From contig CP136062.1 of NCBI GenBank assembly GCA_032622095.1, positions 200,547,828 to 200,611,827 on the forward strand: 64,000 bases of DNA, given 5' to 3'. This DNA is from Siphonodentalium dalli. Its lineage: Eukaryota; Mollusca; Scaphopoda; Gadilida; Siphonodentaliidae. Below the pieces are notes generated by a model. The model did no database searches. It was not told the DNA's origin and saw only the letters and a list, made by a program, of their open reading frames with translations. The position numbers were made by a program, and so were the translations under genes. Shown piece by piece: positions 12,601 to 27,600 of this stretch (positions are counted from its first letter, which is position 1; each line of letters begins with the position of its first letter).

Positions 12601-15600
12601 TTATCATGAAGCAGTAAGGAATGCAGAAATTTTAAATGTTTAAATGAAGAATTTAGTATTGCGAAGTGTAAAATCAAAGATGGCTGCCAGCAGCCATGTT
12701 TTTGATTGAATATAATTCAAATTCGATAGCTCTAGAAATGATCCTGAACATGATGCCTGTACATTTTCAAAACAGTTCTCCAATAATTGTTGGATCTGGG
12801 GGTGGTGATGGTGGTATAATAAATGTTAGGAACATACCACTGCAGGACCAGCAGCCATGGGTAGTGTGACAGACAGACATCCCTCTGGTGTCTGTGCCAG
12901 AAGGTTGTATGGTAGATGGAAGGAAGCTTTATCACTTGCATACACTATATCACATAAAGGCAGTAGAGCCACTCCCATTCCCATAGCACAGTCGGAAACA
13001 ACAGCTACCAGTGGCTTTGGGAAGGAGATGAAGGTTTTCACGAGGTCTCTGGAAATATAAATGTTTTGAGTCTCAAACTATGATCCTACAGTAATGCTCT
13101 AAGTAATCGACTTCTTAACCAGAGCTTTCCGATGAATGGCAACAAGCCATATTTCCGACTAAATCCTGAAAAGTTACCCATAATTCTGCTGTGGTTAAGA
13201 AGTCGATTACTTAGAGCATTACTGTAGCTGACAGAGGAACAACATGTGTCAGTCTTTCAATTCCTGAAAACAGCATGTTGCCCTAAAATATGTACATATA
13301 TACTAGTACAGCACCCCCTCCCTAACTGTGCCAAATCATATAAATACAGGTTGATAGCTCTAGAATTGAAATGTGTAGAATCACATTTGGCACTCTTTCT
13401 TAATAAGTGCTGGTTCTGATCCTCCAAACCACATGTCATGCAGACTGAATAACCCATAGTTAGGATATGAGTGGCAGATAGAAAATAAAAAGTTCTAGAT
13501 AAACTAAGGATAACTCAAAAATGGAATATGCAAACATAATTGATTACTATTTTGAAAGCAGATCAAACAAAACGTTGCACTTTGTGTGCTGGCATGCCCC
13601 AACGGTGCCAAACTGAAAGATTGAGATCCCATAAGTTCATGCATGGCTGAGATATCTGTTTAGATAAACAAACAGAGAAAGTGACATAAACAAATCTCAC
13701 CTGACAGCCTCGGCCATTTCTTTAGCAGCTTTCTTGTAATCACCTGTTGTCAGGAAGTGGAGGTCGATGCCGGAACAGAATGTGTTTCCCACACTCCCAA
13801 ATAGCACCAAGTTACTGTCATCAAAACGGGCTGACCCAAGTGCTGCCATTATTTCTTGTATTACCTAGAAGTTAAATATTCTTGTGATCAGAAATGTTCC
13901 CAAGCAGTTTTTAGAATTGTTACAAAGTGATTTACACAGGCCTTTATTTCCCATAAATTCAAGTCAGTGAACGCTGTTCCCAAAATATGGCAATGTGCCC
14001 AATATAAACATGAAATTGAAATTTTTGCAATTGCTAGAACCCATTCCCTTAGGAAATGTTCAGATGATAAGGACCATACTGAACATTTCCCATCAATTAA
14101 TACAAATCCTTCTGAACTTGTAGTATGTTATTGTAAGCCAGTCCGTCGTTGTCATCGGCCCATTTCTCCTGAACATCCCTCATAATAATAATAATAGACA
14201 ATTCCAATATATACATTTATAATTGAATGGGAAAATCCATTTAGTATAGAAAGGGTTAAAAGACCATGTCAAAATTTAGCAAGTTTTCATTTCTCCGCAG
14301 GTCAATATTTTCTATGATCACCAACAACGCTTTACTGTCAACTTTTATTCTTCACAAACTACTCATGCATTAAGATTAATTCAAATTTGTAATTCACAAT
14401 TAACATAAGACATAGTATGAAAGTGAGATATGATGGGGAGAGGGGGTCAGACAGCAAGGCATGGGCTTTTATGAAAGTCCTCTCCACTTCAGATTTCAGG
14501 CTGTTACAGTAATGCCCTCAATATTCGACTCCTTAACCACAACAGAATTATGGGTAACTTTTCAGGATTTAGTCGGAAAAATGGCTTGTTGCCATTCATC
14601 GGAAATCTCTCACTGAGAGCTTTCCGATGAATGGCAACAAGCCATATTTCCGACTAATCCTGAAAGGTTACCCATAATTATACTGTGGTTAAGGACTCGA
14701 TTATTTAGGGCATTACTGTATAATCAAGATTAACCCTTTAGCCAACAAACCGGCCAAAACCGGCCAAATAAGGCTTCAACAGCCTAAAATATCTTCGGTC
14801 TGTCTCAATAGAACCATACAAATATGGATATCATTGGAACCGGCTCCTTGGCCACATTGTGATAGTTACAGTTATGCCCTGTGCCAATGCATTCTCTTAT
14901 ATATGCGAGTCGACCATAGGTCGCCTCGCATATATAAGAGAATGCATTGGCCTAAAAAAAATCTTTTTTAAACACTTTTTACCATTTTTTCTTACATTCT
15001 TTAACAATTTTATAATTTTTAATGTGTTAAGCCAATGCATTCTCTTATATATGCGAGGCGACCTATGGTCGACTCGCATATATAAGAGAATGCATTGGCA
15101 CAGGGCCCTTCTGTTGGGTAAAGGGTTAAACCATTCTATCATAGCCATTCATTGGCCATTTGTTGAACTTATCATCTAAACATTTCCCTCAATAAATAGG
15201 ACTCGTTCTGTACTGTTATTTATCAGTCGTTCGCTTATATTCACCTGTACATCCCAGCAAATCAATTATAGGCCATTCCGATGTACACTTTTGAAGAGAA
15301 TGCATTTATTACAGAAAGGGTTAAATTAACAAAGCTTTCCATATATGGTATGTAGGCCTTAATATGGAATCCATCGTGATCAATATATGGTATGTGAACA
15401 ATGCATGACATGCCCACAACATCTATATTTGTCCTTATATCATACGTAATGATATATTATGTTTAAAGATGCCCAACTGACATCTCTTCCATGCAACAAT
15501 TACAACAACAACATTTTTTATGAAACACATTTGGGAAACACATTTGAATTTTACATTATACTCAACAATGCAGGAGAAACAATTGGTCCACAAACAAATC

Positions 15601-18600
15601 ATTACTTTCGCTCTGTTTATTTCAAGCTTTCGGCCCGATCTGGACCTTCATCAGGAAAAATCAAATTTTGGAACACAACTACATCTTGTCAGATTAGCAT
15701 AAATTCACATGTATTTGTGTTCCAAAATTTGATTTTTCCCGATGAAGGTCCAGATCGGGCCAAAAGCTTGAAGTAAAGAGAGCAAAAGTAATGATACGTT
15801 TGTTTATAATACTGTCCCTTCCTTGGACGTTGGATTATGCTGAAACAGTTGGCATTATACATAATTCGCTTGAAAGTTGAAAGCATTTTTATTGCAAAAC
15901 ATATATATATCTCAGCTGAACAGTAATGTTCTAAAAATAGCAATACTTCTTAACCAAGTCATACTCACCTGAGGATTAAGTGCATTTTTCAGCTTCGTTT
16001 TTGTGTTGAGCCAAATTTGCGTATAACGCTGACACTTCTTTACAATAATATCCTTATATCTGAACACACATTCACTCTGTCGAACACTCATCCGTCGGAT
16101 TAAATCCGAGTCATCGTCACGTTTCTTGCCTTTTTTCGGGTGAAGCTGCGTTGGTAGCTGCTCTAGAAGAGCTTTGTATGATATAGTGGCAGGAGTGACT
16201 GGTACATAGGGTACTACCTGGTATGATGGTACATCACCTTCACAGGTAACAATTGGAGGAGACGATGTGTCCGGAATGGCAAGACTATTGCTTTTTGCGG
16301 CTGCGGCTGAAAAAGAGAGGAAGATGCAGTTGTTACTCAGATCTGGTATTGCTGTCATAATTAGTGGTGAAGTCAATAAATGTTTTGCACAAATTTTCCA
16401 GTCATTCAATTATTCACTAGTCAGTAAACCCTGCATTCTTGAATCCTCAACCTGCTGGTGGTTAGAACGACATATACAGTAATACTCTAAATAATCGACT
16501 CCTTAACCACAGCATAATTATGGGAATATTTTTCAGGATTTAGTCTAAATCTAAATCCTGAAAAATTACCCATAATTCTGCTGTGGTTAAGGAGTCGATT
16601 ATTTAGGGCATTACTGTATGTCTCCATACTGTTGGCGGGTGGGACGACATTTATGTCGTTTACGGTAGTATTAGGGTAATATTATGTCACCATGTACATA
16701 CATGTAACTTCGAAAAAAAAAAATCTTCTAAGAGGAAACTTTTTACGAATATAATGTTGATGGATATTATTTTAATTATTTGCATTGATAATGCTGCTTT
16801 TATGATTTATTTGTTATATAGGTGATTGTTACAATATTACTCAGCTTATTATCAAAAATATATTCACCCATGGAAATGACATCATATATGACATACTCAC
16901 CCGCCAAATAGTTAAAGACATATTATGTGCTTATTTTACAGTTACCAAATCAAACTGATATTTTACGACTCAGCCAATAAACTTATTTGAAGAATACATA
17001 ATAAAATATTACCATCAAAATAGTCAACAACATAAGCTGTGCCATTTCGTTAAACACAAAGTCTGAACTATGCGAAAATGTAAACAAACAGTCCTTCATT
17101 CGTCGGATCACTCTTCGTCCCAATCAAATCACAGATACACAAACGAGAAAATGTTCACCAACCAGTCAATTTATACGAAAGAGTGGCATTGTGTGTAGAA
17201 AATTTTGATACAAAATTGATTGAAATACCTGCGTTGAGAAAGTTTGTTCGCTGTGAGCTGCAACAGAATGTTTCATATAACTTTAATATTAAATCATAAT
17301 TGCATATAAATATGACATTGCCTAAAACTGCTTACAAAGCTTTTCCTGATTAGTCAGTAGCCAATGTTCCCTTGGCAATGTTGACATTGTTTTGTGGAAA
17401 AATTCTAGATTGCACCACGATTCAATGTAATGGTATCAGCGCCTCAAAGTTAGAGAATCCTCATAATGTAAACCGCAGATGAATTGGTTGAAGTCATGCA
17501 GGACCGACTAAACAAACATAGAAATGGAATGGCTACCTAGTAATACTCTTGATAATATACCGGTATAACAGAAATAACCAGATAAACAAAGATGAATAAC
17601 TCTAGAATGGAAAATCCAAACAAAACGATGGAACCCTCTATTGAATGTCCTCATGGTGCACATCCAGACCAAATTTCATTGAGATCCATTACATGAACAG
17701 ACATTAGATGGACGGACAGACGAACAGGTGCAAAACAGTATCCCCCCCCTTTTTTTTTTTAAAAGAGGGTATAATTATAAAATCATTCAAAACTTAAATA
17801 AGTAATACTTTTGATAATAAACCGGTATAACAGAAATAATTATAAAATCATTCAAAACTGAAAATCTTGCATAAGAAATCAAGAAAGGAGTCGCCATTAA
17901 ATAGTGTTGACATTTTTAAGCTACATTTAGAAGATACAAGCTTTTTGAAGGAAAATTATACCATGTATCAAAAACTGGACTACTATCTCTCTAGCATGTT
18001 TCTGAAATCAAAATCTGCTCATTGGTCACTATAATTTCGACGAAATAATACACTCGAATTACAAGTGTATATATATTTTTTTTAAAGTCATATTTCATCA
18101 CCAAACTTGATAGTAGGACTCCACTTTGAGTCCGACATGCTAAAATCAGTCTCTTTGTTGAAATGCTACGATACATGCCTGTGCGCTGGGCATTTATTTC
18201 TTAGATGTATGCTTAATTTTTACAGGAGAATATTCCTCTACCATCATTATTTGAACATTTTTGTCTGTAAGATGTGTTAAGCTGCTAATTCTTCAAAATT
18301 TGCCAGAATTGGAATTAACCCCTTCATGACGAGAGCTGCGCTGGGGCATCATTAAAGATCCTTTGCCAGTGCATTTTCATATATATGCAAGTTTCCCATA
18401 GGGAGCCTCGCATATATAGGAGAATGCACTAGCTTATAAGGTTAAGTTAAATAGTGTTAGGCCAATGTATTCTCTTATATATGCAAGGCTTCCTATGGGA
18501 GACTCGCATATATAAGAGAATGCAATGGTACTGGGTTTTTGCAAAATTTCAGAAAGCTCCAGTCATGGAAGGGTTAATAATGGAAAATTCCAAATACTTT

Positions 18601-21600
18601 TGAATACCAAAGTAAGTAGTGGCAATCATAACTCCTTTAGTCCATGAACACCTAACACAAGAAAATTCTAAAACATAAATACATGCACCACTCTTGCTTC
18701 AAAAATTTTTATATTTTGTTATTAAATGCGCCATGTAATTATATTTTTAATTGTATTTATATAAAATATTTATTAGCTAAAAATAAACATGTCACATTTT
18801 TCCCCAAGGGTTATTCTCGTCTTCAAATGTCTAAAAGGAGAGGGTGTCAAATAAGCTAATGGCTTGTTGCCTGAACTCAATTTTCTTCCATTTATTGCAT
18901 CTGATGTAATTGTATATTTGAATATCGATATGGAGAGGGAAATAACTATTCCCTTTCTATACTAAATACTCATCCCATAGGAAATGTTCAAATAATAAGT
19001 TGAACAAATGACCCTAGTTAGGTAATATTTTATTAACCCTTTACCCAACAGAAGGGCCCTGTGCCAATGCATTCTCTTATATATGCGAGTCGACCATAGG
19101 TCGCCCTCGCATAACATGATTTCGACATTGCTTTAAATACATTTAGATTTTAGCCTTTTTAGCCCTTTACCCAACAGAACGGCCATGTGCCAATGCATTC
19201 TCTTATATATGCGAGTTGACCATAGGTCGCCTCGTATATATAAGAGAATGCATTGGCTTAACACATTAAAGATTATAAAATTGTTAAAGAATGTAAGATA
19301 AAATGGTAAAAAGTGTTTAAAAAGGCCAATGCATTCTCTTATATATGTGAGGCGACCTATGGTCGACTCGCATATATAAGAGAATGCATTGGCACAGGGC
19401 ATAACTGTAACTATCACAATGTGGTCAAGGAGCCGGTTCCAATGATATCCATATTTGTATGGTTCTATTGAGACAGACCGAAGATATTTTAGGCTGTTGA
19501 AGCTTTATTTGGCCGGTTTTGGCCGTTTTGTTGGGTAAAGGGTTAACTGTCATCTGCCATTCCAATGTATACTTTTATAACTGAGTGGGTGAATCCATTT
19601 AGAATAGAAAGGGATAAACCAAACATCTAGAAGAGGAGACAACATGCTAAATTCACGCCCTTCAAAATGCACTAATAAAGAACAACCATTTTGAAGACAA
19701 TATTTAGGACACCAAACAAGAGCAGATATTTACTCACCAGCTTTTGCTTGACTTTCGATGAATTTTTCGGCCAATCTCTGTTCCAAAGCACTCAGCTTTT
19801 TTAATTGGTCTGACACTTTGTTACGAGCTTCACTAGAAGATATCTTTAAACAGGCGGAACCATATCCTTCCTTATTAGGAAAAGGAGATGGTTTAGAGCT
19901 CTTCTTCACTGAAGCCAATAATGACATAGGCTTTTTCGATGACGATGACACTTTTGATTGGGACTGGTTCTGACAACACTTTTTACAAGGCGTGAGATAT
20001 GAGCTGCCACTGTTAGAGTCAATTTTCTCAGAAATTTTATTGAGCACCTTCTTGATGTCCTTCCTGAAATTTTCATTCACATTAGCACTAGAGAGCTGAA
20101 TAGCACTATTTTTCGCCCAATCAACACGTTTCATTCCTTTACGAATACATTCATTGATATTAGCAGATAACTCATTTCCTTCTAAGTCTAGAGAGCATCG
20201 TGTTGCTCCTTTCCTCTTTTTTGTTTGCTGTGAGGAAGCTCCGTCAGTCATTCTCCGTTTCTTAGGTTTCGCAATGACCCTCTCGTCTGCTTGACTTGCG
20301 AGCATATATAACACATCAGCGTCACTTTCCATGGATGATGTTGAGGTAACACTTACGACATCTGTCACCACATCATTTCCAACCAGTCTATTTTGCACCA
20401 AAACAGTCTTATCCTTGTCTATAATCAACTGATTTTTTGGGGATCCTTTTAGTAAAAATTTTGACTGATCATCACCAGGAGAATTATAGGCCATGTTAAC
20501 AGTACTATTAATTTTAGGTCCATTTTTCTTAGGTCCATTTTTCTTTGGCTTGAATGCAATGTCACATTTCTTAGTAAGAACATGCTTCTTGGTGACCTTG
20601 GTTACTTTCTTCACACCGTTGGCAGCCGACTTGTTAGTTACTTTAACAGAACCATCTTTAACAAGAGATTTTCCAACTCCTTTTGTAGTTTTCTTTGCGA
20701 CGGCAGACTTTTTCGGTGATGTAGACACTTTCTTCAGAGCATTAGAGAGAAATGACATACCGGTTCCAATCTGTTTGGATTTCACCTTCGATAAGCTTTT
20801 ATTTTTCGCTTTTAAAGGCTCTGCTTTCTGCATATTTCGAACTTTCACAACATTCTTCGGTTTTGTATCACCATTAGGAATCCCATTTACAGATGACTTG
20901 GCTGCAGGTTTCTTTTTTAATTTTGTTGGTTTTATTATCACACTCTCTTCTTTAATCATTACACCGACTCTATCAACCAAACTTTCACTATCAATAACAA
21001 CACCGTTTTTTGTAACATTAATGTTCACGACTTTCTTCACAATCGAAGGATTTTCTCCCTGTTTTTTCATATTTGATTTCTTTACAGATGGCTGTTTGCT
21101 TTTCTTAACCAATTTTTGAGCTGCCTTTTGTTTGCTCTTATTGTCCTTAATTTGTTTTGGCAGTGGAATGTATTTTGCTATCATACAGTTTTTGAGCAAA
21201 CGTTTACAGGCTGAAAGACCTGCCTCCGGTTCCCATGTGTCATATGATGAATCAAATCCCTTCCAACTGATGAAATACTCATTCTGGTTGGTCACTTCAT
21301 TCAACCTGTGGTCAAGAACTTCATTTACCTGGAAAACAGATTAACTAATTAGAGGTATTAAAGACCCACATTGGTTTTTGATCTTCGAATTGTATCTTCT
21401 AATCTTACGCCAAACAAAAATAAACATCTGGTACGGGTTACAAGTCAGAAAAAATTAGGATCGGTAGGTAGGATTAAAATGTTAAGTTTTTAATTTTTAC
21501 ACAATTTTATGACTTTTCATGTTTCCTAATTACTGAATAATGCACACACTGAAAATGAACAGAAAATACAATTTTCCAAAGAAATCCAATGATAATCGAC

Positions 21601-24600
21601 ATATTGATTTTTTATGGACATATACTTTCAACTCCAGATAACATTGAGGTCATTTAATTTTCCATTTTTGTTTAATCATTAACACCATCCCTTTGTTGAA
21701 TTTATTTGCTGAACACCTCTACAAATGAAGGAACCATAGGGTGTTTCTCTGCCCGTCATCTACTTATATTCCCTATATCTTCAAATGAATAAAAAACAAG
21801 TCTAAGAAGGTGTGTCATCTTTGATACCAACACTGTTGATATCACTCAGTCACAATTTTTCCAAAATTGTCAGAGTGCACTGAGGGATTTTCTACCCATT
21901 TTGGGAAAGGGTCCTGGGTTATTTCCATTGGGAAAACTTCAAAATTTGTGCCATAGAGGCTTATAATTGGGAATATATGGAGAATATAGGTATAAGGATT
22001 ATCATTGTGAAACTCAATGAAATCAAAAAGTTTAATGTATTTCTTAGATAGTTTACTCCTGTTAATGCAAATGGACCAAGAGGAGAGAATTGTCTGACAT
22101 AAAATGAAGTCCTTAATTGGGAATACTAAAACGTGAATTTTTTCCCTATTGGAAATGCAGCCCATTTCTGGCCCCTGCCGTTGCCTAAAAAATATCTGGA
22201 GCTATTTATAATCAAGGCCCCAATTCTCAAAATTGTTTCTACAAAAAATTTATTATAAAATGCAAATTATATTTCTAGACCAACAAATTTGATAGAAATA
22301 TATATTATCTCCTATTGTAAATCATGAACATACATGTATATGGTTTAGAATGTATGGGATGCCAAATTGACATTTAATAAATAATTGAGCTTAAGCGCAA
22401 TAAGGAATCCCTTATTGTGCTTAAGTGCAATAAGGGAAGATCTAATTGAGCTTAAGCGCAATAAGGAATCTCTTATTGCGCTTAAGTGCAATAAGGAATC
22501 TCTTATTGCGCTTAAGCACAATAAGGAATATTCTTATTGCGCTTAAGCTCAATTATTTATTAAATGTCAATTTGGCATCCCATAATAATGGTCACATGTC
22601 TTTAGCGATTATAAAAATAGTCAGTTAATTGCTGAAACTAAAATAATGGTAGCCATGCAACAACAGTATGAGGTGAAAATCAATCTTAAACCAGCATGGT
22701 GCACCAGAGAATTAGCAAGACAAAAAGCATGAATGTTACAGTATAATAAGGTATTATCATGCTGAAAATTTTTAATAAGGTGAATGATCTCAACTGTTGA
22801 AGATGTATTGATGGCTGATGTTTATTAAACCCATTAATATTTATTAAACCCATTCTAAATCATATGTAGATCATCGTGTATAAAATTAGTTTGGAACGAG
22901 AGCTGCCACATGAAGACACTATCTTGTTTGATATTTAATTTTCTATCCATAATTACTTGGGCCAGTCTATGCTGGATGCAAGTAATGTTTTCGTTCTGTC
23001 CAGATCTTTGTTCCGATGATTCTGTTTATTTATCTGTCCACACTTCCGGTAACATAATTCCGGAAGTACAGAATGTAAAGAATGCACATGTGCTAATATG
23101 AAATAGTTGCACCAATTATATTTTTTAAATCACATATATATTTAATTTGCATTTTTATAAAAAACAAAAAATTTGGTAATATATCATTCAATATTGAATG
23201 ATTGCTTCTTGGAAACCAGTAAAGACTTCATGACATCAGGACATAGCAACCTACATCGGTGAGCAAAACTCTAGACAGGACTGCGTCGATCTCCAGATAG
23301 CTGAGACTTGTATTATATGGGCAGGCTAAACCGATCCATCTGCTTTGTGTTTTTAACCCTTTGAGTGCCAGGTCGATTTTTGTATCAACCCATATACCCC
23401 GTGCCAATGCATTGTCTTATATATGTGAGTCGACCATAGGTAGCCTCGCATATATAAGAGAATGCATTGGCCTAACATTTTTTTTTTTTTTTTTTTTTTT
23501 TACAATTTTTTACAATTTTAATAATTTATTCGTATATTCTTTAACATACTTATTTTGTAGGTTTAGGGCCGATGAGATCGGCCCCTGGCACTCAAAGGGT
23601 TAAATTATTATAAATAGATAACACCATGCAAGGAGAATAAGTGGGCAATAATACTGCCCATTATACAATAATACTGCCCATTATACAATAATACTGCCCA
23701 TTATAAACTCGGAAAATGAGTTAGGATCAAGTGTAAAATATGCTTGCAGAATCGTTTTTTTTTATAGGCCGCAGAGGCAGTGACGTGCGAACATATTTCT
23801 GAAAACTTGTTCGAAGTTCAAAACATTTCCCTCGGCCAGGAACTTACATCGTCGGAAGGATAACCCTATATGTAAACAGATCACCAGGAGCCTACGTCAT
23901 CGGAAGGGTAACCATACATGTAAAGAGATCACACCTCACACGTCAGTGGAAGGGTAACCCTACATGAAAACCGATCACACCTCGTAATTTAAATGCCAAT
24001 TTTATAATTTGAAGATAATCCATCTTAACAGATCTGGTATGTGTGACTCAAAATTATTATTTCAATTCACTAATCTATACAGAAAGTTCAGGAAGAGATA
24101 CATGTATATTATCTTTATAAAGTACTTCCATATCTAAACACTAACAAGTACAAACAAGCTAATAGTAAGTCATTCATAAAAAGAGATGAACATTTGAATC
24201 GCACATAAAATCACTTCTAACAGAAACAATATTCTAAAACAAGAAACAAAATAATGTTAAACACACCTCAAGTTAACCCTTTACCCAACAGAAGGGCCCT
24301 GTGCCAATGCATTCTCTTATATATGCGAGTCGACCATAGGTCGCCTCGCATATATAAGAGAATGCATTGGCTTAACACATTAAAAATTATAAAATTGTTA
24401 AAGAATGTAAGAAAAAATGGTAAAAAAAGATTTTTTTTAGGCCAATGCATTCTCTTATATATGCGAGCCGACCTATGGTCGACTCGCATATATAAGAGAA
24501 TGCATTGGCACAGGGCATAACTGTAACCATCACAATGTGGTCAATGAGCCGGTTCCAATGATATCCATATTTGTATGGTTCTATTGAGACAGACCAAAGA

Positions 24601-27600
24601 TATTTTAGGCTGTTGAAGCTTTATTTGGCCGGTTTTGGCCGTTTTGTTGGGTAAAGGGTTAAAACATTCTGGTGTTTGGCAATTGTGATGAAGCCAGTTT
24701 AATTCAGTGATAGTGACTGAGACTAAAGAAAATTAAATATCTGGTTCGAGTTACAAGTCAGCAAAAAATAGATTCGGTACTCTGTTGGTACCTAGAATTA
24801 AAATTTAATATTTTTAACTTATTAATATATTTTTTGGACAGATTCTGATGGCTGTAGACTGAAAGATTAATCTTGATTTTCTTTGTGTAAACTGTAATAA
24901 ACACGAACCTTTAACTGGGAAAACAACCAATTCTGAGGCAATTAAAGCCCTTTTTTTTAATGCAAACTTAATGGTAGGGGTTGAAATAAGGTCACAAATG
25001 TGTTTTTTTCTTTGGCCTAATAACACAAACCAATTGGCATTAAAGTGCAGATCAAAGGTTCCTGGAACCAATTCTATCTAAAATAAGCAAGGATTTATTT
25101 TCATATACCAGTATATATTATAGATAGACAAGACATAATTATCAAAGAGAAAGCCTTAGCATAGAATTGAAATGCAGTTCAAACATATTAGAAAAATCCG
25201 CTGCCACATATTTTAAATTTAAACTGTACTTAAATTTATGTACTTAAATTTATGCAAATTTTCAAAAACATCACAATCATTGAGGACAGATAGCATAATG
25301 AATGTACATACATTTATGCAGGGGCGCCGGAAGAGGGGGGCAGAGGGGGCAGCTGACCCCCCTGCCCTTGACCGAGGGGGGGGGGGGGGCGAGCGGGGGC
25401 AGAACTTGCCCTTTTTCTGGAGACAGAAAATGCTTTTTGTGTGTTTAATCTCATGTTTTTATAGCAAAATGTTATTTTTTTGGTCCAAATACCACCAATT
25501 TCACAAGGAATATTAATTTTTTGTCAATTTTATCACAAAACGGCCATAAAAACTGACAAATACCATTAAAATAGGGATTTTTGCCACAATGAATTTGTGG
25601 TTATTTTCCTGAGTTTGCGGAGAAAATGCCCTTTTTTGCGTAAAAGTGCCCTTTTTGTAGGCTCTGCCCCCCTGCCCTTGGATGCTTCCGGCGCCCCTGC
25701 ATTTATGTTAATTACAATCAATATAAAATAGGACATTCTGCACAAAGGATTCTGATGAACATTAACACTGAATTGGTCAGTATGTATGCACTGCTGGTAG
25801 CGTACATGCACTGTCACAGTTTAGTTTATATGTACTATTAGAAGTATCCTAGTTTCCAGAGACACTGGTTTACACACTGCTAGCGGTAGCCTTGATTCTG
25901 GGTATACATGTACATGTATTTGTTTTTAAATGTACTATTAGCAGCAGGGATATATTCACAACTTGTTTTTTTCTCGGGAACACATTTCTGGGTCGAGGAT
26001 GTCTCATATAAATTTTAAGCAACATTAACCCTTTCAGTGCCAGGTCCGATTTTTGTATCAACCCATATACCCTGTGCCAATGCATTCTCTTATATATGCG
26101 AGTCGACCATAGGTCGCCTCGCATATATAAGAGAATGCATTGGCCTAACAATTTTTCATTATTTTTTACAATTTTTTACAATTTTAATAATTTTGTATTA
26201 TATTCTTTAACAGACTTATTTTGTAGGTTTAGTAGTGCCAGGGAATCTTACGTTTTTCATGGGCATCAAAATTATTACTATGAATACTTGGTGATAGTTT
26301 TGAGTTATAACATGCCCCTAAGGTTTTATCCAGTTGTTTTTAAATTCGCTATAGCATGCTTAAGCATACCCAAAAAAAATTCAACCCAAAAAAATCTAAA
26401 AAAAACAAAAAACAAAAACTAATTGTTTTTATATTTTTTTATTTTTTTAGGGCCGATTTTACAGACCGTAAATTAGGGTTAATACTCAATAAAAGTGCCT
26501 TCATTGTTAATATTGGAACATTACTGTAGCAAATACTCTCAAAGATGTTTGGGAATTCTGAGGTTAAGCCTTCTGTTCTACTTGTAGTTTTATTTCAAGA
26601 AATAATGGTACCATATAGGATCAACTTTTAATAATGTCCTTGTTTCTGGGATAATAGTTTATGTACTTAATATAGTTTCCTTGTGCTGAAGATGGATAAT
26701 AGTACATGTACTACTCAAAGTACAGACACAAAATTGAACAATGAACAAGAAAAATGTGCAAAGAGAAATGTCAGTCTGAACAGAATCAGTCATATTTATA
26801 TATACATGTATATATAATTATAAATACATTACAACTTATATTTTGACTGAAATCCATTCCGACCTGCTAGACGAAGTTTACTCTGTTCTACCAGCCAGTG
26901 ATGTACAGTAATGCCCTATATAATCGACTCCTTAACCACAGCAGAATTACGGGAAATTTTTCAGGATTTAGTCGGAAATATGGGCAACAAGCCATATTTC
27001 GACTAAATCCTGAAAAATTACCCATAATTCTGCTGTGGTTAAGGAGTCGATTATTTAGGGCATTACTGTAAGTCGAGAGAGGCACTGACAAAGAGGCAAT
27101 GTCAACCTGGGCCCTTAACCCTTTGAGTGCCAGGTATGATTTTTGTATCGACCCATATACCCTGTGCCAATGCATTGTCTTATATATGCGAGTCGACCAT
27201 AGGTCGCCTCGCATATATAAGAGAATGCATTGGCCTAACCCAAAAAAAAATATTCATTTTTTTTATTTTTTTTTAGGGCACTCTACAGACCATAAATTAG
27301 GGCCGATGAGATCGGCCCCTGGCACTAAAAGGGTTAAAGCAAATTAAGGCCTTCACAGTCAGTCGATGCAAGAAATTATACAAGTCTGTTTGAAACCACT
27401 GTTATGTAAGCATTACTGTTACAGTGATTTGTCTATATAGTTGCAATATTTTAGTTTAATCATGTTTTTCAGAATACTGCAGTATTCAATGGTGCATACA
27501 TGTCTACATGTATTTCCAACATTTATTGTCACGTTTTGATTGGACTTTTGGGATTTTACATTATTTGACTAAATGGAATATGATTGGTAACATACATGTA

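Noticed and set aside
14859-15179. ORFs of 60-110 codons inside the TTAA hairpin elements (also at 925, 19133, 24254, 26888, 30843)
   Set aside because: The same peptide pattern appears on both strands of every copy because of the palindrome; it is not a protein.
15912-16409. 165-codon minus ORF taken as a stand-alone gene
   Set aside because: Only its middle (16306-15969) is real, as CDYL exon 3; both ends read into introns.
20493-21119. 208-codon plus-strand ORF over CDYL exon 2
   Set aside because: It is the antisense of the lysine-rich linker (Lys codons read as Phe/Leu in reverse); no splice or domain support.
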